Assembly: GCA_036824465.1 (NCBI GenBank)
Contig: DAITAC010000019.1
Span: forward strand, 1 to 49,602
Direction of reading: 5' to 3'
DNA from: JAKOQB01 sp036824465
GTDB taxonomy: Bacteria; Pseudomonadota; Gammaproteobacteria; Burkholderiales; Burkholderiaceae_F
DNA: 49,602 bases
Below, in pieces: positions 1 to 9,295 of this stretch. The notes beneath the pieces were generated by a model. That model saw only the letters and a list, made by a program, of their open reading frames with translations, ran no database searches and had not been told where the DNA came from. Position 1 is the first letter of the stretch. Each line of letters begins with the position of its first letter. The translations under genes and the position numbers were made by a program.

Positions 1-618
1 TTCGCGCAGATCCTCGGTCTCGACCGCGATGCACGGCTGGGCGCAACCGAGCGCGGGTACGTGAAGCAGATTGAATCCGCCGGCTGGCACCTCTTGACGC
101 TGATTAACGAAGTGCTCGACCTGTCCCGCGTCGAGTCCGGCGGCGCCCGCGTCGATCTGACGGCAGTTGAGCTTGCGCCGCTGATCGACGAATGCATCGC
201 CCTGACGAGCACGGATGCGGGCCAGCGCTCGATCAGCATTGAACGTGCCCAAGCGCCGGGCGCGCCAGACGTAGTGCTCGCCGATGCGACGCGTCTGAAG
301 CAGACGTTGCTGAACCTGCTTTCCAATGCGGTCAAGTACAACCGCGAGGGCGGCCAGGTGTCGGTCCGTGTCACAGCAGGTGGCGAACAGCGCGCCAGGA
401 TCTCGGTGCGCGACTCCGGCAGCGGCATGACCGGGGCACAGCTCGAATCGTTGTTTCAACCCTTCAATCGGCTGGGTCTGGAATCGTCACCGATCGAAGG
501 CACCGGTCTGGGCCTGACGATCTCGAAGATGCTGGTCGAGTTGATGGGCGGCACGATCCGGGTGGAGAGCACCGAAGGCGTGGGCAGCGAGTTCACCGTC
601 GAACTGGCCGCAGCATGA
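1..618 (+). CDS. Sensor histidine kinase, 3' part (5' end outside window)
   Basis: The reading frame is already open at base 1 and ends at TGA 616-618, so only the C-terminal 205 residues are present. They show the end of the dimerisation/phospho-acceptor helix (LINEVLDLSRVESGG) and a complete HATPase_c domain: N box (NLLSNAVKYNREGG), G1 box (DSGSGM), F box (LFQPFNRLG) and G2 box (EGTGLGLTISK). This is the kinase core of a two-component or hybrid sensor that autophosphorylates on His; the His itself and any sensor domain lie upstream. The chain stops right after the ATPase fold, so no receiver domain follows. The partner regulator and signal cannot be told from this fragment. Confidence 0.9.
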   Translation, partial: FAQILGLDRDARLGATERGYVKQIESAGWHLLTLINEVLDLSRVESGGARVDLTAVELAPLIDECIALTSTDAGQRSISIERAQAPGAPDVVLADATRLKQTLLNLLSNAVKYNREGGQVSVRVTAGGEQRARISVRDSGSGMTGAQLESLFQPFNRLGLESSPIEGTGLGLTISKMLVELMGGTIRVESTEGVGSEFTVELAAA

Positions 619-707
619 CGATCAATGTGTCGCGGTCCGATCACGCGATCGGCGGACGATAGAATTCGCGCCTTGGCAAAGCGCTGCACCGCGACACGCA
701 TTGACTG

Positions 708-3374
708 ATGCGTAACGATCAGGTCGTCACGATTAATCGCGCCGACTACCGGCCGCCCGAGTTTCTCATCGAGTCGGCCGCGCTCGAATTCGACCTCGAT
801 CCGGAGCTCACGCGCGTAACGGCGACGCTGAAAGTGAAGCGCCGAGAGCCTGGTTCGACCGGAGCGCTCAAGCTCGACGGCGAGGACCTGCAGCTCGAGT
901 CGATCGAACTGGACGAACACCCGTTGTCGGCTGAGCGCTTTCACGTTAGGGACGGCAACTTGACGGTCGACGGCGTCGGCGACCACGCGCAACTGCGCAT
1001 CGTCACGCTGATCCGGCCGCAGGCGAACACCGAGCTGATGGGTTTGTATGTCTCGCACGGCAATTTCTTCACGCAGTGCGAGGCGGAAGGATTCCGCCGC
1101 ATCACGTTCTTTCCCGATCGACCCGATGTGATGTCGATCTACACCGTGATGCTGCGGGCCGATGCCCAGCGCTACCCGGTGCTGCTCGCCAACGGCAACC
1201 TCATCGAACAGGGCGCGCTCGCGGACGGCCGGCACTTCGCGCGCTGGAGCGATCCGTTTCCCAAGCCGAGCTACCTGTTCGCGCTGGTGGCGGGCCGCTT
1301 CGAGTGCAACGAAAAGCCGTTTCGCACCCGCTCTGGCCGCGACGTGCTGCTGCAGATCTGGGTCGAGCCCGGCCAACTCGAGCAGACCGCGCACGCGATG
1401 CAAAGCCTGCAGCGCGCCATCCGCTGGGATGAGGAGCGCTTCGGGCTCGAACTCGATCTGGATCGGTTCATGGTCGTCGCGTCGAACGATTTCAACATCG
1501 GCGCGATGGAGAACAAGGGCCTGAACATCTTCAATGCCAAGTACGTGCTGGCCAGTCCGAAGATTGCCACCGACGACGACTACGCCGGCATCGAGGCGAT
1601 CGTTGGCCACGAGTACTTCCACAACTGGACCGGCAATCGCGTGACCTGCCGCGACTGGTTCCAGTTGAGCCTGAAGGAAGGTCTGACGGTGTTTCGCGAG
1701 CAGGAATTCGTCGCCGACGGCATGCCCGACGCGAGCAGCCGGGCACTGCGGCGCATCGACGATGTGCGCACGCTGCGCGCGTCGCAGTTCCCGGAGGACG
1801 CGGGTCCGATGGCGCATCCTGTGCGGCCCGATTCGTACCAGGAGATCGCGAACTTCTATACCTCGACCGTGTACGAAAAGGGCGCCGAGGTGGTGCGCAT
1901 GCTGCACACGCTGCTGGGGCGCGAGGGTTTCCGGCGCGGCATTGACCTGTACTTCAAGCGCAACGACGGCAAGGCGGTGACGTGCGATGAGTTCCTGTCG
2001 GCGCTGGCCGATGCCAACGCGCGCGACCTCACGCAGTTCGCGCGCTGGTATGCGCAGGCCGGCACGCCCCGCGTTTCAGTGGCGTCCAGTTTCGATGCCG
2101 CCGGGCGAACGTACACGCTGACGCTGACCCAAAGCTGCCCCTCGACGCCGGGGCAGCAGGACAAGGAGGCTTTCCACATCCCGTTTGCGATCGGCCTCGT
2201 CGGCTCCGACGGCCGCGACCTGCCGCTGCAGCTCGACAGGGAAGCCACCGGCGCATCGACGCGCCGCGCACTTGAACTGACGCAGCCGACGCAGACGTTT
2301 CGTTTCATCGATGTCAAAGAAGCGCCGGTGCCGTCACTGGCGCGCGGATTTTCAGCACCGATCATCGTCGACTATCCGTACGCGGACGCTGAGCTTGCGT
2401 TCCTTGCGCGGCACGACAGCGATCCGTTCAATCGCTGGGAAGCGAGCCAGCGGCTGGCCTGCGCGCGGTTGCTGGCCCTGACCGACGCCTGCGAGACCGA
2501 GCGCCCGATGGCGCTCGATGGGGCGCTCGCCGATCTGTTCGCGCACACGCTCGACGACGCTGCCCTTTCGTCGGCATTCAAGGAGCAGGTGCTGCAATTG
2601 CCGAGCGAGTCGTTCCTCGCCGAGCAGCGCGCGATGGTCGACCCGTCCACCATTCGCATGGCGCGCCAGTTCGTCCGGCGTGAAATCGGTCAACGGCTGG
2701 CCGCGCGCTGGCGCGCCGTTCATGCGGAGCTTGCGAGCAGCGCTGGTTATCACTACGACGCAACAGCGGCCGGCCGGCGCGCGCTGCGCAATCTGGCGCT
2801 CGGGTTTCTGGTCGACAGCGGTGATGGCGAAGCAATCAGCCTGGCGCGCGCGCAACTGGACCACGCGGACAACCTGACCGATCGGCTGGCGGCGCTGGTG
2901 TCGATCGTCAACAGCACCGCCCCGTTCAAGGCCGATGTGCTGGTGCACTGCGCGCGCGAGTGGAGCGCGGAACCGCTGCTGATGAACAAGTGGTTCCAGG
3001 TGCAGGCCACTGCAATCGCACAGCCGGGCGAAGTTCCCGTGCTGCCCCGCGTGCGCGTGCTGTTGAAGCATCCGGCGTTCTCGATCAGCAATCCGAACAA
3101 CGTGTACGCGCTCGTGCTTGGATTCTGCGCGCACAACCCGGCGGAGTTCCATCGCGATGACGGGTCGGGCTACGAGTTCTGGATCGAGCAGGTCATGCGC
3201 CTGGATCGCCTCAATCCGACCGTCGCCGCGCGCGTGGCGCGCGCACTCGATCGCTGGCGCAAGTTCACGCCGAATCGCGGCCGGCTGATGCGCGATGCGT
3301 TGCTGCAGGTCGCGGGTAGCGCGACCCTGTCGCGCGATGTGCGCGAGATCGTGACCAAGGCGCTGGCCGGCTGA
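708..3374 (+). CDS. pepN: Aminopeptidase N (M1 zinc metallopeptidase)
   Basis: Cytosolic zinc exopeptidase that removes N-terminal residues from peptides in protein turnover. The 888-residue length fits the proteobacterial PepN family. The substrate-anchoring GAMEN motif is at residues 265-269, the zinc ligands HEYFH at 301-305 and the third ligand Glu324 in SLKEGLTVF, the exact M1 spacing. Further PepN-like segments are QCEAEGFRRITFF near residue 123 and the all-helical C-terminal domain. The downstream methyltransferase starts one base after the stop, so they are probably co-transcribed. No signal peptide is present, as expected. Confidence 0.97.
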   Translation: MRNDQVVTINRADYRPPEFLIESAALEFDLDPELTRVTATLKVKRREPGSTGALKLDGEDLQLESIELDEHPLSAERFHVRDGNLTVDGVGDHAQLRIVTLIRPQANTELMGLYVSHGNFFTQCEAEGFRRITFFPDRPDVMSIYTVMLRADAQRYPVLLANGNLIEQGALADGRHFARWSDPFPKPSYLFALVAGRFECNEKPFRTRSGRDVLLQIWVEPGQLEQTAHAMQSLQRAIRWDEERFGLELDLDRFMVVASNDFNIGAMENKGLNIFNAKYVLASPKIATDDDYAGIEAIVGHEYFHNWTGNRVTCRDWFQLSLKEGLTVFREQEFVADGMPDASSRALRRIDDVRTLRASQFPEDAGPMAHPVRPDSYQEIANFYTSTVYEKGAEVVRMLHTLLGREGFRRGIDLYFKRNDGKAVTCDEFLSALADANARDLTQFARWYAQAGTPRVSVASSFDAAGRTYTLTLTQSCPSTPGQQDKEAFHIPFAIGLVGSDGRDLPLQLDREATGASTRRALELTQPTQTFRFIDVKEAPVPSLARGFSAPIIVDYPYADAELAFLARHDSDPFNRWEASQRLACARLLALTDACETERPMALDGALADLFAHTLDDAALSSAFKEQVLQLPSESFLAEQRAMVDPSTIRMARQFVRREIGQRLAARWRAVHAELASSAGYHYDATAAGRRALRNLALGFLVDSGDGEAISLARAQLDHADNLTDRLAALVSIVNSTAPFKADVLVHCAREWSAEPLLMNKWFQVQATAIAQPGEVPVLPRVRVLLKHPAFSISNPNNVYALVLGFCAHNPAEFHRDDGSGYEFWIEQVMRLDRLNPTVAARVARALDRWRKFTPNRGRLMRDALLQVAGSATLSRDVREIVTKALAG

Positions 3375-3375
3375 C

Positions 3376-3813
3376 ATGCCTTCCTGGCTGCTGGTGGCGC
3401 TGCAGTTCGCGCTGATCGCGGCGCTGGTCGTCACCACGCGGCCGCTCGGCACACTGGCAGCGAATTTGATCGCGATTGCGCTGCTGGCGGCAGGTAGCGT
3501 AGTCGGCATTGCGGCGCTTGCGGCCAATCGGCCGGGCAATTTCAACATTCGTCCCGAACTGAAGCCCGGCGCGCGACTGGTGACGCGCGGTATCTATCGC
3601 AAGGTGCGCCATCCGATGTATCTCGCGGTTCTCCTGGTGATGGCGGCCGGAGTTGCCGCCGATCCAAGTTGGTGGCGATCACTGCTCTGGCTCGTGTTGC
3701 TGGCTGTGCTGGTGGCGAAACTGGTGCGCGAGGAGCGCTATCTGAGTGCCGCGTTTGCCGAATACGTGGACTACGCGGCGCGAACGTGGCGGCTGTTTCC
3801 CGGCGCCTACTGA
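3376..3813 (+). CDS. Isoprenylcysteine methyltransferase-like small membrane protein
   Basis: A 145-residue integral membrane protein with about four hydrophobic helices. It has the RKVRHPMYLAVLL motif and a C-terminal EERYL...FAEYVDYAARTWRLFP block, both typical of the ICMT/PEMT/NnrU-like membrane methyltransferase fold that binds S-adenosylmethionine near the RHP motif. The natural substrate of bacterial members is mostly unknown; bacteria usually lack prenylated CaaX proteins. It begins one base after the pepN stop and its last 7 bases overlap the convergent MFS gene. The family is clear; the reaction is inferred. Confidence 0.8.
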   Translation: MPSWLLVALQFALIAALVVTTRPLGTLAANLIAIALLAAGSVVGIAALAANRPGNFNIRPELKPGARLVTRGIYRKVRHPMYLAVLLVMAAGVAADPSWWRSLLWLVLLAVLVAKLVREERYLSAAFAEYVDYAARTWRLFPGAY

Positions 3814-4988
3814 CTTGAAGTGACATGGCGCGCGCGCAGCACCGCAAAGGTGCCGCCGACGCCCAGTACGCCAATCGCACCTGCGACGATCACCGGCGCC
3901 GTGCCAAAACGCTCCACCGCGAGCGCCGCGAGTGCGACGCCGACCGTCTGACCGATGAACAGCGCCGCGGCAAACAGCGACACCGCCGCGCCGCGTGCCT
4001 GCGGCGCCATTTGCGTGGCATTGGTCTGCAACGTGTTATGCAGCATGTAGAAGCCCAGGCCGGCCACGGCGCAGGCCAGCGGGGCAGTCCACCACACCGG
4101 AGACAGCGCGACGCCGCAGGAACCAGCGAATATCAGTACGCCCCCCGCGCTTGCCAGTCTCGGCTCGCCCAAGCGGGGCACGAGCCAGCGCGACGCCAAC
4201 GCGAACAGAAGGCCGCCCGCGGCGTATAGCGTCACGATGGCGCCGGCCGTGGAGAGCGCCACGCCATTGTTCAAATGCAGATGCGTGGCGAAGAAGGCGT
4301 AGGGTCCGAACAGCACGACCGCTTCGACGAACACCGCCGCCAGGACCACACGGGCCCACGGCTGGCGCACCACATACGACATCTCGCGCCACAGGTTGCC
4401 GCTGCGGGCAACGACTGGCGAAAACTCCTCGGCGAGGCGGCGCTGGCGCCACAGGATCGTTCCGGTGATTGCAAACCACACCGCAAGCAGGACAAACGGG
4501 ACGCGCCAGTTGGCGAAGTCGGCGGCGAGTCCGCCGAGCCATTGTCCCGCGGCCACACCTGCAATCTGGCCGATCAGGAATCGCGCCAGGACGGGCTGGC
4601 GGCGCTCGTACGGCACCGCATCACCAATCCAGGCCATCGAAAGTGGAATGGCCGCCGCACAGGTTGCGCCGGCGCACAGGCGCGCAAGCAGCAACGCCGC
4701 GAAGCTGGGCGCCAGCGCGCATGCCGCTGCCGTCACCGCCGAAGCAAGCACGGCCGCTGCCAGCACGCGCCACTTGCCGCGGCGATCCGCCAAGGGGCCG
4801 TACGCGAGCTGCAGGACACCGTAGGCGATCGAAAACACCGTGATCACCTGCGCCGCCGCCGCGAGGCCGACTCCGAAGAACTCGCCCAGCGCCGGCAGCT
4901 GCGCATCGGCCACGCGCATCGAGGCCGAGGAGCCAAAAGCGCCGAACGACAGAAAGACGATCAGCCGTCGCTCGAGCGCTTCCTTCAT
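3807..4988 (-). CDS. MFS transporter (YnfM/arabinose-efflux-like)
   Basis: A 393-residue, twelve-helix major facilitator permease. The loop 2-3 signature is visible (YGVLQLAYGPLADRRGKWRV, residues about 55-75), as is a repeated half after about residue 200. The N-terminus MKEALERRLIVFLSFGAFGSSASMR leads directly into helix 1. It is likely a proton-driven efflux or uptake carrier in the inner membrane; the substrate cannot be predicted. It is transcribed in the same direction as the quinone oxidoreductase just upstream (19-base gap), so the two may share a transcript. Confidence 0.85.
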   Translation of the reverse strand: MKEALERRLIVFLSFGAFGSSASMRVADAQLPALGEFFGVGLAAAAQVITVFSIAYGVLQLAYGPLADRRGKWRVLAAAVLASAVTAAACALAPSFAALLLARLCAGATCAAAIPLSMAWIGDAVPYERRQPVLARFLIGQIAGVAAGQWLGGLAADFANWRVPFVLLAVWFAITGTILWRQRRLAEEFSPVVARSGNLWREMSYVVRQPWARVVLAAVFVEAVVLFGPYAFFATHLHLNNGVALSTAGAIVTLYAAGGLLFALASRWLVPRLGEPRLASAGGVLIFAGSCGVALSPVWWTAPLACAVAGLGFYMLHNTLQTNATQMAPQARGAAVSLFAAALFIGQTVGVALAALAVERFGTAPVIVAGAIGVLGVGGTFAVLRARHVTSSQ

Positions 4989-5007
4989 GCAGTACGACTG
5001 TGAGGAA

Positions 5008-5985
5008 CTATGGCAGCAGCACGCTCGAACCGGTGGTCTTGCGGCTCGCCAGATCGATATGTGCCTGCGCCGCGTTCGCCAGCGGGTAACGCTGATCGAT
5101 GTCGACCTTGATCTTGCCCTTCTGCATCAGGTCGAACAGTTCCGCCGCCGAATCTTCAAGCCGCCCTCGCGGCACGACGTGCGTGGCCAGCGTGGGCCGC
5201 GTGACGAACAGCGATCCCTTGGCAGCGAGGATGCCCAGGTTGACGCCGGTCACTGCGCCGGAGGCGTTGCCGAAGCTCACCATCAGTCCGCGCGGCTGCA
5301 GACAGTCAAGGGAGCCTTCCCAGGTGTCCTTGCCGACACCGTCATAGACGACCGGCACCTTCGCGCCGCCGGTCAATATCTTCATGCGCTCGACGAAATT
5401 CTCCCTGCTGTAGTTGATCGTCTCCCACGCGCCGTGCTTTTTCGCCAGCGCGGCTTTCTCGTCCGAACTCACCGTACCGATCAGCTTCACGCCGAGCACA
5501 CGCGCCCACTGGCAGGCGATCAGCCCGACACCGCCCGCTGCGGCATGAAACAGGATCGTCTCATTGCCCTGCAGCCGGTAGGTCTGGCGGAACAGGTACT
5601 GCACCGTGAGCCCCTTGAGCATCACCGCGGCACCTTCTTCGAAACTGATCTTCTGCGGCAGCCGGACCACCATCGCCGCCGGCATCACGCGCAGGTCGGC
5701 GTAAGCACCGATCGGGCCCTGGCCATAGGCCACGCGATCGCCCTCTTTCAGGAACTTGACGTTGCTGCCCACCGCCTCGACCGCGCCCGCGCCTTCGAAG
5801 CCGATGCCGTGCGGCAGCGGCGACTGATACAGCCCGGTCCGAAAATAGATATCGATGAAGTTCAGTCCGATCGCGTGATTCCGGATGCGCACTTCATCCG
5901 GGCCGGGTTCACCGACATCGACTTCGACCAGCTTCAGGAGTTCGGGCCCGCCATGCGCTTCGACGCGAATTGCCTTAGCTTTCAT
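5008..5985 (-). CDS. NADPH:quinone oxidoreductase, zinc-independent MDR family
   Basis: A 325-residue medium-chain dehydrogenase/reductase of the QOR type, reducing quinones or enones with NADPH in the cytosol. Seen: N-terminal GroES-like fold (MKAKAIRVEAHGGPELLKLV), the nucleotide-binding loop HAAAGGVGLIACQWA, and no Cys/His catalytic zinc set. The start at 5985 is preferred over an in-frame ATG 69 bases upstream because AAGGAGC sits 7 bases before it and the protein begins at the conserved QOR N-terminus. It overlaps no neighbour and lies just downstream of the EamA exporter on the same strand. The physiological substrate is unknown. Confidence 0.92.
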   Translation of the reverse strand: MKAKAIRVEAHGGPELLKLVEVDVGEPGPDEVRIRNHAIGLNFIDIYFRTGLYQSPLPHGIGFEGAGAVEAVGSNVKFLKEGDRVAYGQGPIGAYADLRVMPAAMVVRLPQKISFEEGAAVMLKGLTVQYLFRQTYRLQGNETILFHAAAGGVGLIACQWARVLGVKLIGTVSSDEKAALAKKHGAWETINYSRENFVERMKILTGGAKVPVVYDGVGKDTWEGSLDCLQPRGLMVSFGNASGAVTGVNLGILAAKGSLFVTRPTLATHVVPRGRLEDSAAELFDLMQKGKIKVDIDQRYPLANAAQAHIDLASRKTTGSSVLLP

Positions 5986-5998
5986 CTTGAATGCTCCT

Positions 5999-6943
5999 TC
6001 AGTTGTTTGCGGCCGGCGCAGCATGCGCGGCCTTTCGTGACAGCACAAGCACACCGGCCAGCACCAGCGGGGTACCCGCCAGTTGCCAGCCCGTGATCGC
6101 CTCGCCGAGGAAAATGAAACCGAGCACGATGGTCGAAATCGGGCCGACCATGCCCATCATCGACACATTGCTGGCGCCGATGCGCGCCACCGCCAGCATC
6201 GTCGCAAACACCGGCACGACGGTGCAGAAGATCGCGTTGAACAACGACAGCCACAGCACCGGCTGCGGCTGGGCGAGATTGCCGAGCGGACGCATCAGCA
6301 CGAACTGCAGCAGCACGCCCGCGGTGGCAGCGCACATCGCATACGCGGTCAGGCGCAGCGCGCCGACGCGCTTGACCAGCTCACCCGCCTGCACCAGAAA
6401 AATCGCATAGCAGATCGTGCAGACGAAGACCAGCGTGGAGCCCAACGCGACGTTATCCCCGGCAAGCCGCACGTCATGCCAGAAGACCAGCACGATGCCG
6501 CCATAGGAAAGCGCCAGCGCTGCCACGTCGAGCCGCCCGATCCGCTTGGCGAGGAACACGGCCGACAGCAGCAACACTACAGTGGGGTTCAGATACAGGA
6601 TCAGCCGCTCCAGCCCGGCGGTGATGTGCTGCAGGCCGAGGAAGTCGAGATAGCTTGCGACGTAGTAGCCGAGCAGCCCGATCGCGATCACCCGAACGTG
6701 GTCACTCGGCGAAAGCGGTAGCGCCCCACGAGTCGTCCACCACAACACGGCGATGAAGAACGGCGCCGCCATCAACATGCGCAACGCGATCAGTGTCTCG
6801 GCGTCGACGCCGTAGCGATAGGCGAGCTTGATGACGATCGCCTTGCCGGAGAACAGCACACTGCCCGCGGCCGCCAGCAGCAGGCCGGCGGTGAAGCGGC
6901 CGGCGGCGCGCGATGCAGGGGCGGTCGTTGCAGTGGCAGACAC
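5999..6943 (-). CDS. EamA/DMT-family transporter
   Basis: A 314-residue protein with ten hydrophobic helices in two repeats (EamA domains roughly 20-150 and 165-295). Typical DMT features are the ALRMLMAAPFF segment in helix 2 and GMVGPISTIVLGFIFLGEAI in the second repeat. Members export amino acids, nucleobase analogues or other metabolites across the inner membrane; the substrate here is not predictable. Its stop is 14 bases from the QOR start, so the two minus-strand genes probably form one unit. Its 5' end diverges from the secreted hydrolase gene at 7092. Confidence 0.88.
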   Translation of the reverse strand: MSATATTAPASRAAGRFTAGLLLAAAGSVLFSGKAIVIKLAYRYGVDAETLIALRMLMAAPFFIAVLWWTTRGALPLSPSDHVRVIAIGLLGYYVASYLDFLGLQHITAGLERLILYLNPTVVLLLSAVFLAKRIGRLDVAALALSYGGIVLVFWHDVRLAGDNVALGSTLVFVCTICYAIFLVQAGELVKRVGALRLTAYAMCAATAGVLLQFVLMRPLGNLAQPQPVLWLSLFNAIFCTVVPVFATMLAVARIGASNVSMMGMVGPISTIVLGFIFLGEAITGWQLAGTPLVLAGVLVLSRKAAHAAPAANN

Positions 6944-7091
6944 GCGGGCATTCTACGGATCACCGGCACGCCTCCCGATCGATCATCAAGGAAGTGGCTT
7001 CGTGCCGAAACCGTCACGGCCCGCCGCAATCGTCGGCTGCGGGATGCGCGATTCGGTACGCTGCGCCCCGCTGAGTGAAAGACATGCCGCA

Positions 7092-8546
7092 ATGAATTGC
7101 ACACTGCTCGCTCCCCTCGCCCTGGTTGGCGTGCTCCTGTCCACGCCCGCGGCCGCGCTCGACCTCGTGGGCTGTCGACTCAAGGGGATCGAACGTGAAG
7201 TGAAATGCGGCGTCATCGAGATGCCGGAAGACCCCGACAAGGCAGGCGGACGCCGCATCCCGATCCACTTCGCAATCATTCCGGCGCTGGCCAAGAACAA
7301 GGCCGCCGATCCGCTGTTCGTTTTCGCGGGCGGGCCGGGACAGTCGGCAATGAAGGCGGCCGGCATGATCCAGCCGGCGTTCGCGCAGTTGAACGCACGC
7401 CGCGATGTCGTCTACATCGATCAGCGCGGTACCGGCAGGTCCAACGGGCTGGCCTGTGATGCGCCGCCGCCGACTGCATCGATTGCAGCCCAGCTTGACC
7501 TGTCCGCATCGGCGGCGCGGCTGGAGCGATGCCTGCGGCGGATCAAGGACGATAACGTCGCCGATCTGCGGCAATACGCGACCTGGATCGCGGTACGCGA
7601 TGTGGATGCGGTGCGCGCGGCACTGGGGTACGAGCAGATCAACCTGTGGGGCGCCTCGTACGGCACACGCGTGGCGCTCGAGTATCTGCGCCAGTTTCCA
7701 CAGCGCGTGCGCAGTGTCGTGCTCGACGGGGTCGCGCCGCCGGATATGGCGCTGCCGGCGAGTTTCTCGATCGATGCCGACGAGATGCTGCGCCGGTTGA
7801 CCGATCGCTGCAGCGCCGACGCGGCCTGCATGAGGCGCTATCCGAACTTCGCCGCCGACGTCAATGCGCTGCTGTCGCGCGCCGAGCACACGTCTGCGAA
7901 AGTCGAAGTCAGCCACCCGCTGACGGGAGTGCGCGAAACGGTAACGCTCGATCAGCGACTGATCAGCGCCGCGCTGCGGGTGCCGCTGTACGCGCCGCAG
8001 TTGTCGGCCGTACTGCCGCAGGCAGTCCTGATGGCGGCCGGCGGGGTGTTTTCTCCGCTGTTGACGCTCGCCGGTTCGCTCGCGAACAACGTGGCGGAAA
8101 ATTTTGCTGAAGGCATGCACTACGCGGTCATCTGCGCCGAGGATATGCCGCGCCTGGATGCCACCGCACGCGACGCCGCGCGCCGCACGCGTTTCGGCCT
8201 TGGATTCGCCCGGATCTACGACGACACCTGTCGCCACGTCGACGTGCGCGCGCCGCCGCCGGGCTTCTATTCGACTTCCGGTGCCGACGTGCCGGTGCTG
8301 ATCCTGTCCGGCGGCACCGACCCGGCCACGCCGCCGCGACATGGCGACGCGGTGGCGAAGCGGCTCAGCAGATCGCTGCACCTCATCGCGCCGAATCTGG
8401 GCCACGGCATTACGTCGCAGGGGTGTGCGCCGGAGCTGGTGGCGAAGTTCATCCGCCAGGCGGGCTTCGACGCCATCGACGGCGCTTGCCTCGCAAAGCT
8501 TCCGGCGGCGACCTTTTTCCAGCCCCCGCGCGCGGAGCAGCCATGA
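7092..8546 (+). CDS. Secreted alpha/beta hydrolase, S33/TAP-like peptidase family
   Basis: A 484-residue protein with an N-terminal signal peptide (hydrophobic core about residues 5-20, likely cleaved after PAAA). The mature part has the alpha/beta hydrolase signs of the proline iminopeptidase/tripeptidyl-aminopeptidase group: oxyanion segment FAGGPGQSA (78-86), DQRGTGRSNGLACD (110-123), nucleophile elbow GASYG with Ser189, an Asp in SGGTDPATPP and a His in LGHGITSQGC. Probably a periplasmic peptidase or esterase. The ATG at 7092 is chosen because it gives a clean signal peptide; the frame is open further upstream. The stop overlaps the start of the ABC ATPase gene (ATGA). Confidence 0.85.
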   Translation: MNCTLLAPLALVGVLLSTPAAALDLVGCRLKGIEREVKCGVIEMPEDPDKAGGRRIPIHFAIIPALAKNKAADPLFVFAGGPGQSAMKAAGMIQPAFAQLNARRDVVYIDQRGTGRSNGLACDAPPPTASIAAQLDLSASAARLERCLRRIKDDNVADLRQYATWIAVRDVDAVRAALGYEQINLWGASYGTRVALEYLRQFPQRVRSVVLDGVAPPDMALPASFSIDADEMLRRLTDRCSADAACMRRYPNFAADVNALLSRAEHTSAKVEVSHPLTGVRETVTLDQRLISAALRVPLYAPQLSAVLPQAVLMAAGGVFSPLLTLAGSLANNVAENFAEGMHYAVICAEDMPRLDATARDAARRTRFGLGFARIYDDTCRHVDVRAPPPGFYSTSGADVPVLILSGGTDPATPPRHGDAVAKRLSRSLHLIAPNLGHGITSQGCAPELVAKFIRQAGFDAIDGACLAKLPAATFFQPPRAEQP

Positions 8547-9295
8547 TCGAAGTGGAGCACCTCGGCAAGTCGTTCCGCGCCCGCGTCGGCCGCCGCGCCG
8601 CGCAGGTGCGCGCGCTCGACGATGTGAGCTTTGTCGCCCAGGACGGGCGCATCACGGCGCTGCTCGGCCCCAATGGCGCCGGCAAGACCACCACGCTGCG
8701 GATCCTTGCCACGCTGATGCTGCCGGATCAGGGTCGCGCGCGCGTCGGCGGAATCGATGTCGTCGCCGATCCGCGCGCGGTTCGCGCGCAACTGGGCGTG
8801 CTGTCGGACGCGCGCGGGCTGTATGTGCGGTTGACCGCACGCGAGAACATCGCCTATCACGCGCAATTGCGCGGGGTGCCGGCCGCGGACATCGATGCGC
8901 GGCTGGCCCCGCTGGCGGAACTGCTGGACATGCCCGATCTGCTCGACCGTAGAAGCGATGGTTTCTCGACGGGAGAGAAGATGAAGGTCGCACTCGCCCG
9001 CGCGCTGATCCACGATCCGTCGCACCTGATCCTCGATGAGCCGACCAACGGGCTGGATGTGATGTCCACGCGCGCGCTGCGCCGCCTGCTGCTGCATCTG
9101 CGCGATCGCGGCAAGTGCATCGTGTTTTCGACCCACATCATGCAGGAGGTCGAGCAACTGTGCGACGAGATCGTCGTCGTCGCCCACGGCCGGTCGGTTG
9201 CCCATGGCGATGCCGCGAGCCTGCGCGCCGCCGCCGGCGTGGCCACGCTTGAAGATGCTTTCGTGCGGCTCGCTCATCTGCAGGAAGCCGCATGA
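8543..9295 (+). CDS. natA: ABC transporter ATP-binding protein, NatA type
   Basis: A 250-residue ABC ATPase with Walker A GPNGAGKTTTLRIL, ABC signature FSTGEKMKVALARAL (the canonical LSGGQ appears as FSTGE, as in NatA-like proteins), Walker B LILDEPTNGLD and switch His in FSTHIMQE. It should power the adjacent ABC-2 permease, probably in export of sodium or another small solute. The start overlaps the hydrolase stop (ATGA) and its stop overlaps the permease start (ATGA), so translation of the three is coupled. Confidence 0.93.
   Translation: MIEVEHLGKSFRARVGRRAAQVRALDDVSFVAQDGRITALLGPNGAGKTTTLRILATLMLPDQGRARVGGIDVVADPRAVRAQLGVLSDARGLYVRLTARENIAYHAQLRGVPAADIDARLAPLAELLDMPDLLDRRSDGFSTGEKMKVALARALIHDPSHLILDEPTNGLDVMSTRALRRLLLHLRDRGKCIVFSTHIMQEVEQLCDEIVVVAHGRSVAHGDAASLRAAAGVATLEDAFVRLAHLQEAA

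Noticed and set aside
456..1907. Long minus-strand open frame opposite pepN
   Set aside because: The plus strand encodes a clear M1 peptidase with all motifs. The minus frame is Arg/His/Val-rich with no known domain, a usual effect of high GC.
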